The notes under the pieces were generated by a model. The model made no database searches. It worked only from the letters and a program-made list of their open reading frames with translations, and was not told the origin of the DNA. DNA of 64,000 bases from the NCBI RefSeq assembly GCF_000829435.1, contig NZ_JXRP01000013.1, forward strand, positions 96,794-160,793. The letters run 5' to 3'. The DNA comes from Jeotgalibacillus soli. Lineage in GTDB: Bacteria; Bacillota; Bacilli; Bacillales; Jeotgalibacillaceae. Made by a program: the position numbers and the translations under genes. Within the stretch, counting starts at the first letter, position 1; each line of letters begins with the position of its first letter. Shown piece after piece: positions 49,757-58,219 of the stretch.

Positions 49757-50122
49757 ATGATATCAAAAGGATCGATTGAAGCGGAGATTAGTAAGGCATT
49801 AACCCAATGGGAAAAAGATTATTTGGGACGCGGATCAGTATCTGTCAAATCAGATATTTTGCGTAATATGATTATTGTGACATTACGTGGTATTTTAACG
49901 CCTGCTGAATATTCACTTTGTGAAACAAAAGAGGGAATGATTTCAATAAAAAGGATGCGGTCTGATTTGATTGAATCAGGCATTGAAGGTTTAAAAGAGA
50001 TCATCTTGAATATAACCGGAGAAGAAGTGAAAAGCTTTCACACAGATATCAGCACTCGCGATGGAGAACGGGTGATGGTGTTTAAATTATATAGTGATTA
50101 TGAGAATAAATTTACAACGTAA
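49757..50122 (+). CDS. DUF2294 / MpsC-type protein
   Basis: A 121-residue soluble protein of the DUF2294 family, which Pfam names after MpsC of the S. aureus membrane-potential/bicarbonate system MpsABC. It shows the family pattern: ISKALTQWEKDYLGRGSVSV, DMIIVTLRGILTPAEY-like (here NMIIVTLRGILTPAEYSLC), then an amphipathic helix and a final strand RVMVFKLY. It has no membrane helix. Its biochemical function is unknown. Lying upstream of an SbtA permease, it is likely linked to inorganic-carbon uptake. A terminator and a small repeat separate it from sbtA. Confidence 0.75.
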   Translation: MISKGSIEAEISKALTQWEKDYLGRGSVSVKSDILRNMIIVTLRGILTPAEYSLCETKEGMISIKRMRSDLIESGIEGLKEIILNITGEEVKSFHTDISTRDGERVMVFKLYSDYENKFTT

Positions 50123-50176
50123 AAGGTACATTAGGAAAAGGGAGATCTTCAAAAAACAATCATGTTAGTTGAAGAT

Positions 50177-50237
50177 AAACCGGCAATACCAGGATGAATG
50201 GATTTTCCCATTCGTCCTGGTATTGCCGGTTTTTTTA
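50177..50237 (+). terminator. Strong terminator after the MpsC-like gene
   Basis: AACCGGCAATACCAGGATG and its complement form a stem of over 20 bp, with T7. Confidence 0.9.
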
Positions 50238-50261
50238 TTGAAAAGCTATGTAGGAGTCTAT

Positions 50262-50320
50262 TGCTGATTGTTGTACGGCGTTGATTGGAGCGCCTGAAGC
50301 GGGAATCAACAGACACGTTT
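50262..50320 (+). repeat. Shortened copy of the interspersed Bacillaceae repeat
   Basis: The sequence ACGGCGTTGATTGGAGCG is directly joined to CCTGAAGCGGGAATCAACAG and ACACGTTT. These are the two ends of the element at 28535-28700, with about 100 bases between them absent. Confidence 0.75.
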
Positions 50321-50355
50321 AAAAAAGTCATTGGAAACGAGCGGGAGGAAAGAAT

Positions 50356-51363
50356 ATGTCAGAAATCATCATACAAAATTTGTTATCGCCAGTCGTGCTG
50401 TTTTTTGTGTTAGGCATTATGGCGGCTTTAGTTAAATCAGATTTAAAGATCCCAAGCGGTTTAAGCGAAGGGTTAAGCATTTATCTTTTAATTGCGATTG
50501 GACTGAAAGGCGGGATTGAGCTATCCCAATATTCCATTGAAGACGTTATTCAACCAATCATTGGTGCACTCATTTTAGGAAGTATCATTCCCTTTATTAC
50601 ACTTTTTATCACGCGTCTGATGAAAATGGATCTTAAGAATTCAATTGGTTTGGCGGCCACCTTTGGATCTGTCAGTATCGTAACCTATGGAGCGGCGATC
50701 TCTTTTATTGAAAAGAATGGAGTCCCTTATGAAGGATTTATGAATGCGCTAGTTGTGATTATGGAGAGCCCTGCTATTTTAGTTTCATTATTGTTATTAA
50801 AGGTGCTGGAGAATAAAAAGAATGAATCAGCCATGACGATCCGAAATGTCGGGTTTGTCTCCGGATCGGCAAGACTTTTTGATAAGGAAGTGTTGAGAGA
50901 AAGTCTGTTTGGGAAAAGTGTGTTATTGCTTTTGGGCAGTTTAATCATTGGATTGATTCTTGGAGACCGTGCCGTACCGATGGTTAAACCGCTGTTTATG
51001 GATTTATATAGCAGTGTGTTGATTTTATTCTTACTGAGTATGGGGATCACCACAGGACAGCGCTTGCCAGAGGTAAAAAAACATGGGTTAAAATTGCTCT
51101 TATTTGGCATGTTCACGCCGATATTATTCGGCGCTTTAGGTGTTTTAACAGGGCACTTAGCAGGTCTTTCTTTAGGCGGAATTACATTAATGGGGGTATT
51201 AGCTGGAAGTGCATCGTATATTGCAGCTCCGGCAGCATTAAAAACATCTGTGCCAGAGGCAAATCCATCTATTTATCTAGGCTTGGCATTAGGCATTACA
51301 TTTCCATTCAATCTTATTATCGGAATACCAGTCTATTATGAAATGGCTAAATGGATTCAATAG
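50356..51363 (+). CDS. sbtA: SbtA-type sodium-dependent bicarbonate permease
   Basis: A 335-residue membrane protein of the SbtA (DUF897) family with about ten hydrophobic segments in two inverted halves. Family blocks are LSIYLLIAIGLKGGIELSQY, VTYGAAISFIEKNG, and the second-half GSASYIAAPAALKTSVPEAN followed by PSIYLGLALGITFPFNLIIG, where the serine-rich stretch binds bicarbonate and Na+ in the cyanobacterial protein. It should import bicarbonate. The usual partner SbtB (a PII protein) is absent; the next gene is a carbonic-anhydrase-like protein 11 bases downstream. Confidence 0.9.
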   Translation: MSEIIIQNLLSPVVLFFVLGIMAALVKSDLKIPSGLSEGLSIYLLIAIGLKGGIELSQYSIEDVIQPIIGALILGSIIPFITLFITRLMKMDLKNSIGLAATFGSVSIVTYGAAISFIEKNGVPYEGFMNALVVIMESPAILVSLLLLKVLENKKNESAMTIRNVGFVSGSARLFDKEVLRESLFGKSVLLLLGSLIIGLILGDRAVPMVKPLFMDLYSSVLILFLLSMGITTGQRLPEVKKHGLKLLLFGMFTPILFGALGVLTGHLAGLSLGGITLMGVLAGSASYIAAPAALKTSVPEANPSIYLGLALGITFPFNLIIGIPVYYEMAKWIQ

Positions 51364-51374
51364 GAGGGGCTATT

Positions 51375-51860
51375 ATGGAGAAAACAATTGAGAAAAAGGC
51401 TTTAGTTCTTACAGGATTAAGTGAAAAATCACATCATTTATTTCCTGCCATAACGAATAGAAGCGTTGACCAGCTCGTCATTGCATCTAGTTTTGGAGCC
51501 ATCATTTCACAACCATATGGCTGTATGGTTCGAAATGTTATTTTTGCTGTTTACTCAGAAAATATAGAAGAAATTTATATTATTGTGGAGAAGGATAGCA
51601 AGGAACATACGGTTACGGGAGATGAGATTCTTTCGAAAATCCAAGAAGCCGGCATTACAAAAGAAACGATCAAAACAATTGAGTATATTGATGCAGCAGG
51701 ATGCAATCTATCAAATTGGCTGGCAGGGAAACAAGACGTGAAAAAAATAATAACCGAAAATATTGAGTTGATTAAACATCACCCATTACTTCCAAAAACA
51801 TTGTCTATTTATGGTTTTATTACAGATGCTGAGACAGGTGAGTTTGAGGCAAATGCTTGA
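51375..51860 (+). CDS. Beta-carbonic-anhydrase homologue lacking the zinc site
   Basis: A 161-residue protein that aligns along its length with YtiB of this window: GAIISQPYGCMVRNVIFAVY against GAVITHPFGSIMRSLLVAVY, and the shared ends NWLAGKQDV/QWLKGFDNV, HHPLLPKTLSIYGF/NHPLMSKDIPVHGL. Yet C-x-D-x-R is replaced by Gly14-x-Ser16-x-Lys18, and the HHDC element reads EKDS, so all three zinc ligands and the catalytic dyad are lost. It cannot be a carbonic anhydrase. Tight linkage to sbtA (AGGAGGGG start, 11 bases) points to a binding or regulatory role for the transporter. That role is inference. Confidence 0.85.
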   Translation: MEKTIEKKALVLTGLSEKSHHLFPAITNRSVDQLVIASSFGAIISQPYGCMVRNVIFAVYSENIEEIYIIVEKDSKEHTVTGDEILSKIQEAGITKETIKTIEYIDAAGCNLSNWLAGKQDVKKIITENIELIKHHPLLPKTLSIYGFITDAETGEFEANA

Positions 51861-51923
51861 AAGGAAGAAAAAGAGGAATACTCAAGAGAAAATTAATCAT
51901 CGTTATATAAAAGTTTAATAAAG

Positions 51924-51976
51924 GAAGGTTCTAATAGGACGTGTATGAACGGCTTACAAGAACCCCCTCTTTTTTC
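51924..51976 (+). terminator. Probable terminator after the carbon island
   Basis: GGTTCT and AGAACC enclose a long loop and precede CCCTCTTTTTTC. Confidence 0.5.
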
Positions 51977-52059
51977 TGCCATCACCAGTCTAGTCTGGAA
52001 CATGGATTATTTTCCGAATGACAATATAAATACAAGGAAGGGTGATAAAAAGGAGGGGC

Positions 52060-52847
52060 AAAGGGCCAATCAATTTGTAAGCAGGTCGTTAGATGAAATC
52101 TGTTTTGGTCAAGAATTATGAAGGAGCATGCATTATTTTTAAGCTTGGGTTTAACCCGGATGATAAGAAATTAATTGAGGAAGCAAAGCAATTCATATTC
52201 GTTTTTGAAAAAATAGAAGAGCGGTTAAGTAATTTTTCGGTAAGCACTGATCCACAGAGGATACAAGCGTTTAATAATCAGGTTTATCAAGCTGTGGCAT
52301 CGATTTGGGCTTATAAAAGAAAGGTTTTGGGACTGATTTTACGGTGTGAATTACGCTCAAATAATTATGCGCTGCTGGTCGATCATACAAGCAGAGAGGC
52401 AGCTTATTTTGCCAATCGTTTAAAAGAACTCAATGAAGGAAAGATCAATACAACGCCGGATGCGATCATTCAAGAAATGTTTTCTTTCTTAAAATCATGG
52501 CAGACCATGCCAAATTTATTGGTCATTTTTTAGATCGGAGTGAGAGACAGTTAGTTGAACAGGCAAGGGCTTTTAGCAGCGATTTTGATCATTTAATGTT
52601 CCAGGCCCTGGATTTGGGTCACATGAGACAGGAATCAGAAGCGCCGCAGCTATTGGATCAATTTTTAGATCAGAACAGGGTTTCAATCGTGTCATTAAGG
52701 GAATTTAAAAAGACAGCAAGAGACTTAATTGAAGCATGCCGTATTAAGAGCAATATTCTTCCTTTACTTGCGGATCATGTTTTTAGAGAGGCAGGAAGAT
52801 TTATTGAGATTATTGATCTATTTGAATCCAGCTTAAAAAGCAATTAA
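52060..52847 (+). pseudogene. DUF2935 (ferritin-like helical) gene with three frameshifts
   Basis: The first piece (QFVSRSLDEICF) lacks a start codon although AAGGAGGGG is present. The frame then changes to WSRIMKEHALFL, back to KLGFNPDDKKLIEEAKQFIF and on to FSFLKS, and near 52490 changes again to IMADHAKFIGHFLDRSERQL, ending cleanly at FESSLKSN. Both halves carry the duplicated DUF2935 unit (R/KIMxxHAxFI...). Adding one A to the run at 52489 would repair the last break. Members are helical bundles found in sporeformers, of unknown role. Confidence 0.78.
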
Positions 52848-52873
52848 TCATAACGAATTACATATAGTCTTCA

Positions 52874-52907
52874 ACAATCCTGTTCTTTTATGAGGGGATT
52901 GTTTTTA
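52874..52907 (+). terminator. Terminator after the DUF2935 remnant
   Basis: ACAATCC and GGATTGT, then TTTTAT. Confidence 0.65.
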
Positions 52908-53017
52908 TGAAAGGATTTTACTCAATTTAATAAATACCATTTTTTAACACGGTTAATTCTTCCTTCTAATGAACATAATGGTGGGGAAAACAACCATTAT
53001 GTTTGGAGGGGCTAGTG

Positions 53018-53971
53018 ATGAAAAGTTACAGATATTCAGCAGTGACGGCGATGCTTTGTTCTGCTCTATTCTTAGCAGCATGTGCAGGCGATGGAGCAGA
53101 CAACTCAGCCAATGTGAATAATGATACAAAAGTAGAAGGACAGGTAACCGGGGATGGTTCATCTACGGTTGCGCCCATTATAGAAGGCATCGTTGAAATA
53201 TACGCAGCAGAACAGCCGGATGTCAAAGTTTCATCTGGTGTTTCCGGAACGGGTGGAGGCTTTGAAAAATTTATAGCAGGTGAAACGGATTTCTCAAATG
53301 CATCTCGAAAGATAAAAGAAGAGGAAGCTGCAGCTCTAAAAGAAGCAGGGATTGACTATACGGAGCTGGAGTTAGCGTATGATGGAATAACAATTGTTGT
53401 AAGTCCGGAAAATGATTGGGTTGAAGATTTAACCATAGACGAACTAAAGAAAATATGGATTGAAGATGGAACAAAGAAAACATGGGCAGATATTCGAGAA
53501 GGATGGCCGGATGAGCCGATCGAGTACTACTCTCCAGGTACAGATTCTGGAACATATGATTATTTTAATGAAATCGTTCTTGGGGAAAGTGATATGGTGC
53601 GAACGGCTACATTGTCTGAAGATGACAACGTACTTGTTCAGGGAGTCAAAGGATCTCCTAATGCAATTGGCTACTTTGGATATGCTTATTACCAGGAAAA
53701 TAAGGATGCATTAAAAGATATTCCAATTGATAGCGGTAACGGTCCGGTTGAACCGACCCATGAAACAATCCGAAGTGGGGACTACTCTCCGCTTTCCCGT
53801 CCATTATACGTATACGTAAAGAACAGCTCGATTACAGAAAATCCGGCTGCTGCAGATTTTATTACGTTTACAATAAATCATGCAGGTGAGATGTCAGAAG
53901 CGGTTGGCTATGTAAGCTCTCCGCAGGAAGTGTACGATGAGGATTTAAAAGCAATAGAAGCATTAAAATAA
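53018..53971 (+). CDS. pstS: PstS-like phosphate-binding lipoprotein
   Basis: A 317-residue extracytoplasmic binding protein with lipobox LAAC (Cys22), then an acidic linker and the phosphate site GDGSSTVAPIIEG and SSGVSGTGGGFEKF, plus DSGTYDYF. It would deliver phosphate to PstCAB. No pstC, pstA or pstB follows: a terminator and a converging gene come next. It is thus a solitary copy. The ATG after GGAGGGGC is the start. Confidence 0.88.
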   Translation: MKSYRYSAVTAMLCSALFLAACAGDGADNSANVNNDTKVEGQVTGDGSSTVAPIIEGIVEIYAAEQPDVKVSSGVSGTGGGFEKFIAGETDFSNASRKIKEEEAAALKEAGIDYTELELAYDGITIVVSPENDWVEDLTIDELKKIWIEDGTKKTWADIREGWPDEPIEYYSPGTDSGTYDYFNEIVLGESDMVRTATLSEDDNVLVQGVKGSPNAIGYFGYAYYQENKDALKDIPIDSGNGPVEPTHETIRSGDYSPLSRPLYVYVKNSSITENPAAADFITFTINHAGEMSEAVGYVSSPQEVYDEDLKAIEALK

Positions 53972-53981
53972 ACTAACTTAG

Positions 53982-54020
53982 AAAACCCGTAATGGAAATT
54001 TTCCATAACGGGTTTTTACT
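53982..54020. terminator. Bidirectional terminator of pstS and the converging gene
   Basis: AAAACCCGTAATGGAA and its near complement, T5 to the right; it touches the stop codon of the minus-strand gene. Confidence 0.85.
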
Positions 54021-55845
54021 TTTCGTTATTAAAAGGGATATTAAATGCATTCAAGCTGCGTGTGATCATCTGGTTATGATCTTTTACCTTGGATAATAAT
54101 TGCAGCGTTTCTCTTAGAAATGTAATTGTTCCTTCCATATAAGGACCTTTGTTTAGCATAATGCAGTCAAATTGACTGGCAAAGGATAAATCGGCCAATT
54201 CAGAACGTGAGGGGATGCTTTTTTTTGCTAGTGTTTCTAATACTTGTGTGGCCAGTATTACGGGGATATGAGCAGCCCGGCACATATTCAAAATTTCTTG
54301 CTGTACAACGGCCAGCTGATTAAAACCAATTTCTATCGCTAAATCTCCTCTGGCAACCATAATACCAAACTTAGGAAAAGTTAATCCCTCTAAAAGCAGA
54401 TTTGAAAAGTTATAGATGGCCTCTTTGGTCTCGATTTTTGCAATTACAGGTAAATCAATCCTCTTAAAGTGATGTAATAATTGCTTTAACTGCCTTAAAT
54501 CGCGTGGATGATGTACAAAGGACAGTCCAACGATGTCAGCATGTTTACTAATAAAAGCCAAGTCTTCTTGATCTTTTATTGTAAGGGCTGGAACAGTTAA
54601 ACTCACGTTCGAATCAGGTAAATTAATCCCTTTATGCTCTTTTATTTTCGTCATAGTATCCGGAGAAGTAATGTCAATTTCAAGTGAATTTGTTTTCCTT
54701 TGAATTACTTTACCTTCAATTTTCCCATCATCAATAAAAATAAAATCATTCACTTTAACATGTTCAAATGCTTTAGGCAGACTGACAGAAATACCAGCAG
54801 GCTGTGCAAGAGTGGCTGGATGGCCTTCCTGGTTATCTAAGTAAACTGATAAGCGGTCCCCTTTCTTCACTGAAATATTTAAAGGAGTTTTTTCAATGTT
54901 ATTTACCTGCAATTCTAATTGGCAGCGATCATTTAGAAGACGTGTATTTGCATCAATAAAGGCTGACTTACCAATTCTGACAATCAAATGCGCCGGGGAA
55001 ATGTCAATAATGACAAGCTTTCTTTTGCGCTTTCTCGCATCATAAAAATAGAGAAAATTACCCTTCTTTAATTCGTGAAATCTGACATGGGGGTGAACGG
55101 AAAGAATAAAATCATAGTTGCTATTCGGGAATTCCTTTGTTGAGACCGATTGTAAACTAATCAATCCTATTTTCGTTTCCAACGGTGTTCCGTATGGATC
55201 TTTTTTTACTTTTATGTGTAATGGATAGTCGCCCTTTTTTATTGGGCCTACTCTGATTTTTGGGCCGGCTAAATCCATAAAGATTTTACAATGTCTGTTT
55301 TTATAATGCCCTATCCTCCTTAATTCCTCTTCCGCATGTCTTACGGCTCCAATTAGTTTCCCCCATGCAGCAGCATCATGATAGGCACAGTTTATTCTGG
55401 CAATGGTCATGCCATTAAGCAAAAAATTTTTAATAGCAGAGGAAGAAATCATATTGACGTCAAGTGTCACCATAATGTGGGGCTGTTCTGGAGTTATATT
55501 TTTTCCGAAAAGATCTTCTGCACGTTGCTGGGAGAGATAAGATCCATTGTGGTGGTCGTCACTGTCTAAACTGGATACTGAATTCATCCCTAAATTTAGG
55601 CAGGTCGTTTTCATGCTATTTAAGACATCCTGAGTAGAGGTAAGCATAAACCCTCTTCGATACAGTTCCTTTATTAAATAGGGATCAGCTTTTTCTTTGT
55701 AGATTAGAAATGAAACTAAATTTTGGGCACTATATTTAGCAGCATCATTAGGGTAGAGAAAGCTAATATTCTTAATTTTAGTGAGTATTCGTTCATATAA
55801 AGCCAATACTTCATTACGTAATAGTTCGTGAGCACTGTTGGTCAT
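54016..55845 (-). CDS. Atypical pyruvate-kinase-like protein with extra N-terminal domain
   Basis: A 609-residue protein. Residues 1-110 are a non-catalytic helical domain I do not recognise. Residues 120-590 follow the pyruvate kinase barrel: TIARINCAYHD (for ARLNFSHG), CKIFMDLAGPKIRVG, a B-domain-like insertion about twice interrupted (residues 220-380), KGINLPDSNVSLTVPALTIK, VIAKIETKEAI, GIMVARGDLAIEIG and ILATQVLETLAKKSIPSRSE. The metal/substrate Glu-Asp and Lys-Ile-Glu elements are kept, while the segment usually containing SGETAxG reads LNKGPYMEG. It has no C-terminal allosteric domain. Activity on phosphoenolpyruvate is uncertain. Confidence 0.75.
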   Translation of the reverse strand: MTNSAHELLRNEVLALYERILTKIKNISFLYPNDAAKYSAQNLVSFLIYKEKADPYLIKELYRRGFMLTSTQDVLNSMKTTCLNLGMNSVSSLDSDDHHNGSYLSQQRAEDLFGKNITPEQPHIMVTLDVNMISSSAIKNFLLNGMTIARINCAYHDAAAWGKLIGAVRHAEEELRRIGHYKNRHCKIFMDLAGPKIRVGPIKKGDYPLHIKVKKDPYGTPLETKIGLISLQSVSTKEFPNSNYDFILSVHPHVRFHELKKGNFLYFYDARKRKRKLVIIDISPAHLIVRIGKSAFIDANTRLLNDRCQLELQVNNIEKTPLNISVKKGDRLSVYLDNQEGHPATLAQPAGISVSLPKAFEHVKVNDFIFIDDGKIEGKVIQRKTNSLEIDITSPDTMTKIKEHKGINLPDSNVSLTVPALTIKDQEDLAFISKHADIVGLSFVHHPRDLRQLKQLLHHFKRIDLPVIAKIETKEAIYNFSNLLLEGLTFPKFGIMVARGDLAIEIGFNQLAVVQQEILNMCRAAHIPVILATQVLETLAKKSIPSRSELADLSFASQFDCIMLNKGPYMEGTITFLRETLQLLSKVKDHNQMITRSLNAFNIPFNNEK

Positions 55846-56075
55846 GCTTTCACCTCAACTAATTTAACAGTTTTCTTTATGGAAAATGTGTTTGATGAAG
55901 GGCGTGGATTTTATGAGTAATTTTTAATGGAACATGATATCTGTGCCGTTTATGGGGGTGTAGGAGTTAGAAGATGCCGTATAGGATCGACCTTTATATA
56001 TTTATTCACTTTCTATCATGAGTATGATTGACCGTTGTAAGAGGTGATAGTGGATTAGAAAAGGAGTGAAGAAAA

Positions 56076-56773
56076 ATGGAAAATGCTCCTCCGTCCTTTA
56101 TTTCTATATTGAGGGAAGAGAAATTTATTGATGCATATAATCAAACTCTCTCACTGTAGGATGTATTATACAAATCTATTTATATTGAAACTAAGTATGG
56201 AAAAGCTCATATTATTATGGCAGGACCTGAGGATGGGGCACCGTTAATTTTGTTTCACGGCTTTCGGTTTGGAGCAATTATGTGGTATCTAAAGGCGGCT
56301 AAACTAAATGCGGACTTTCAATTTTTTGCGATCGATAATCTTGGTGAATTTAATAAAAGTACAAGCAGCAAATCCTTTGTGGAAAACAACAATTCATGGC
56401 AATAAACAGTATAAAAACCACTCCATGATTATCAATCATTTTTGCAAATGGTTTGTGACGAAAGGAAATACTGTCCATGATCAATTGTTTAAACAATAGG
56501 GATCATCCATTTCAAATGAAATCACATCATTCTGCCTGCCTCCAATTGTTTTTTCTGAAGATGAACTGAAAAAAATCACAGTTCCTGTACTGCTGATGAT
56601 TGGTAATCGGGAAGTTATTTATAATTATAAGAAGGCGATGAGCAGGGTGATTCGACGTATTCCTCATATTAAAACATCTATTATTTGCAATGCAGGTCAT
56701 ATTATCAATTGAAAAAGCAGAGATAGTAAAGGATCAATTGATTTATTTTATTAAAAAATCTGTTAATAACTAG
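56076..56773 (+). pseudogene. Alpha/beta hydrolase with stops and loss of the nucleophile region
   Basis: Behind AAGGAGTGA the frame reads MENAPPSFISILREEKFIDA and stops (TAG). It resumes with SIYIETKYGKAHIIMAGPED and APLILFHGFRFGAIMWY, the oxyanion-hole strand. The part that should contain G-x-S-x-G is missing. Two more frames then give KWFVTKGNTVHDQLFKQ, VPVLLMIGNREVIYNY (acid residue region) and NAGHIIN with the catalytic His, then a frame change and IEKAEIVKDQLIYFI to the natural stop. The family is that of YvaM-like hydrolases. Confidence 0.78.
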
Positions 56774-56851
56774 AAAGTTGTACTGTGTCACATTATTGTA
56801 TATCATTTTAGTTAGATGATAGAAAGATACGAGTACAGGGGGAGCAGTTCT

Positions 56852-57871
56852 ATGTCGGATTCGATAGCGCGTATACAGGTGGATACAAATGAATTTGTTT
56901 GGAAGAAAGATGAAGGCTTATTTACGTTTGATGGAGCTCCAGCTCTGCTGTTTTGGGACTCGGCAATTGAATTGTTTCTGAAAACGATTGAAGAAGTTTC
57001 AGGGAGTGACGTAACGACAACTGTATTTGAAGCCACAGGCTACCGTATGGGGCATTTAGTGAGTACATACTATAAGGATATATATAATATTGAAGAAATC
57101 CTGGAGCATTACAGTAGTATATATCGAAATGCTGGGTGGGGGAACGTTAAAATTGCTTATTATTCCCTTGAAGAGAAAAAAGTCGTTGTACAGCTAAAAA
57201 ACAGCTGGGAACACAGGATTTTTCAATCAATGGATAAAAATCAGGCAGGTGTACTTTTGCCAAGCCATTGGGCTGGTGTTTTTAGCGGGCTTTTTCAAGA
57301 GGATATGTGGTATAAGACAGTCAAAAGTCAAATAAATGATGAGGGATATGATGAAATTGAGATTACTGCATCATCAACTACTCCATCAGGAAACATTCAT
57401 AATTTAACTAGACAAAAAGAACAAAAGTATATTAATGAGCTGGAGTCCGAGGTTTCACAAAGAACAGAAGAATTATCGTCACTTGTTAAAGATTTATCTT
57501 CTCCTGTAATACCAGTATTGGATGGAATCCTTGTTATTCCATTAATGGGCAAATTTAATGAAGAGCGTTTTGAGGAATTAATGCAAAAAGCACTGTTTGA
57601 ATTTACCAGACAACAGGCTGAATACCTACTGTTTGATTTGACTGGGCTAAAGTATTTTGATGAATATACCATTCAGGGACTGCAGCGATTAATAAGTGCT
57701 ATTCGTTTAATAGGGGGGGAAAGTATCCTTGTAGGTGTATCTCCTTCTTTTAGCATTCAACTAATCAATTCCAACGTGGATATGCAAGGCATCAATTCCT
57801 TCGCCACACTTCAGCACGGTGTTCAATATGCACTTGAGCAAAACGGATATGCCATTACGAAAAAAAGATAA
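56852..57871 (+). CDS. V4R-domain and STAS-domain regulator
   Basis: A 339-residue protein. Residues about 20-185 resemble the V4R (4-vinyl reductase, heme-NO-like) small-molecule domain (FWDSAIELFLKTIEEVSG, EILEHYSSIYRNAGWGNVKI). A short coiled coil (EQKYINELESEVSQRTEELS) leads to a STAS domain (residues 228-335: VIPVLDGILVIPLMGKFNEE, LLFDLTGLKYFDEYTIQGL), as in RsbR stressosome sensors. It is likely a stress or signal-input protein. The ATG after GGGGGAGCAG is used. Ligand and partners are unknown. Confidence 0.75.
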   Translation: MSDSIARIQVDTNEFVWKKDEGLFTFDGAPALLFWDSAIELFLKTIEEVSGSDVTTTVFEATGYRMGHLVSTYYKDIYNIEEILEHYSSIYRNAGWGNVKIAYYSLEEKKVVVQLKNSWEHRIFQSMDKNQAGVLLPSHWAGVFSGLFQEDMWYKTVKSQINDEGYDEIEITASSTTPSGNIHNLTRQKEQKYINELESEVSQRTEELSSLVKDLSSPVIPVLDGILVIPLMGKFNEERFEELMQKALFEFTRQQAEYLLFDLTGLKYFDEYTIQGLQRLISAIRLIGGESILVGVSPSFSIQLINSNVDMQGINSFATLQHGVQYALEQNGYAITKKR

Positions 57872-57882
57872 TTTAAAGCATT

Positions 57883-57931
57883 GGGCTGTCCCGAAAGTCA
57901 AGGATTCATTGACTTATAGGACAGCCTTTTC
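57883..57931 (+). terminator. Terminator of the V4R-STAS gene
   Basis: GGCTGTCC and GGACAGCC, with an inner AAGTCAA/TTGACTT stem and TTTT. Confidence 0.8.
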
Positions 57932-58219
57932 TCAATGAAAGTTAACGGGGGAGCTTGTATTAAAGGAGAATGATTTTTTCATTGAATAGATTTTTTGAGC
58001 AAGCTTTCTGTGTGGGTTGAAAAAGTTTTGGCATAGATGCTTTCTTTTTCAAAGAAATATATTGTACAATTTGGAAAAAACAGATAATCTTTATCTATAA
58101 TCTAATTTGGATGTGGTAGTATTTTCGACATAACCATACACTTTTTATTTAATCTATCTTTACTAATCGTTCTGCTGTTTTTTTGTTTAATTTGGATTGA
58201 AAGGTCTCAGATTCAACGA

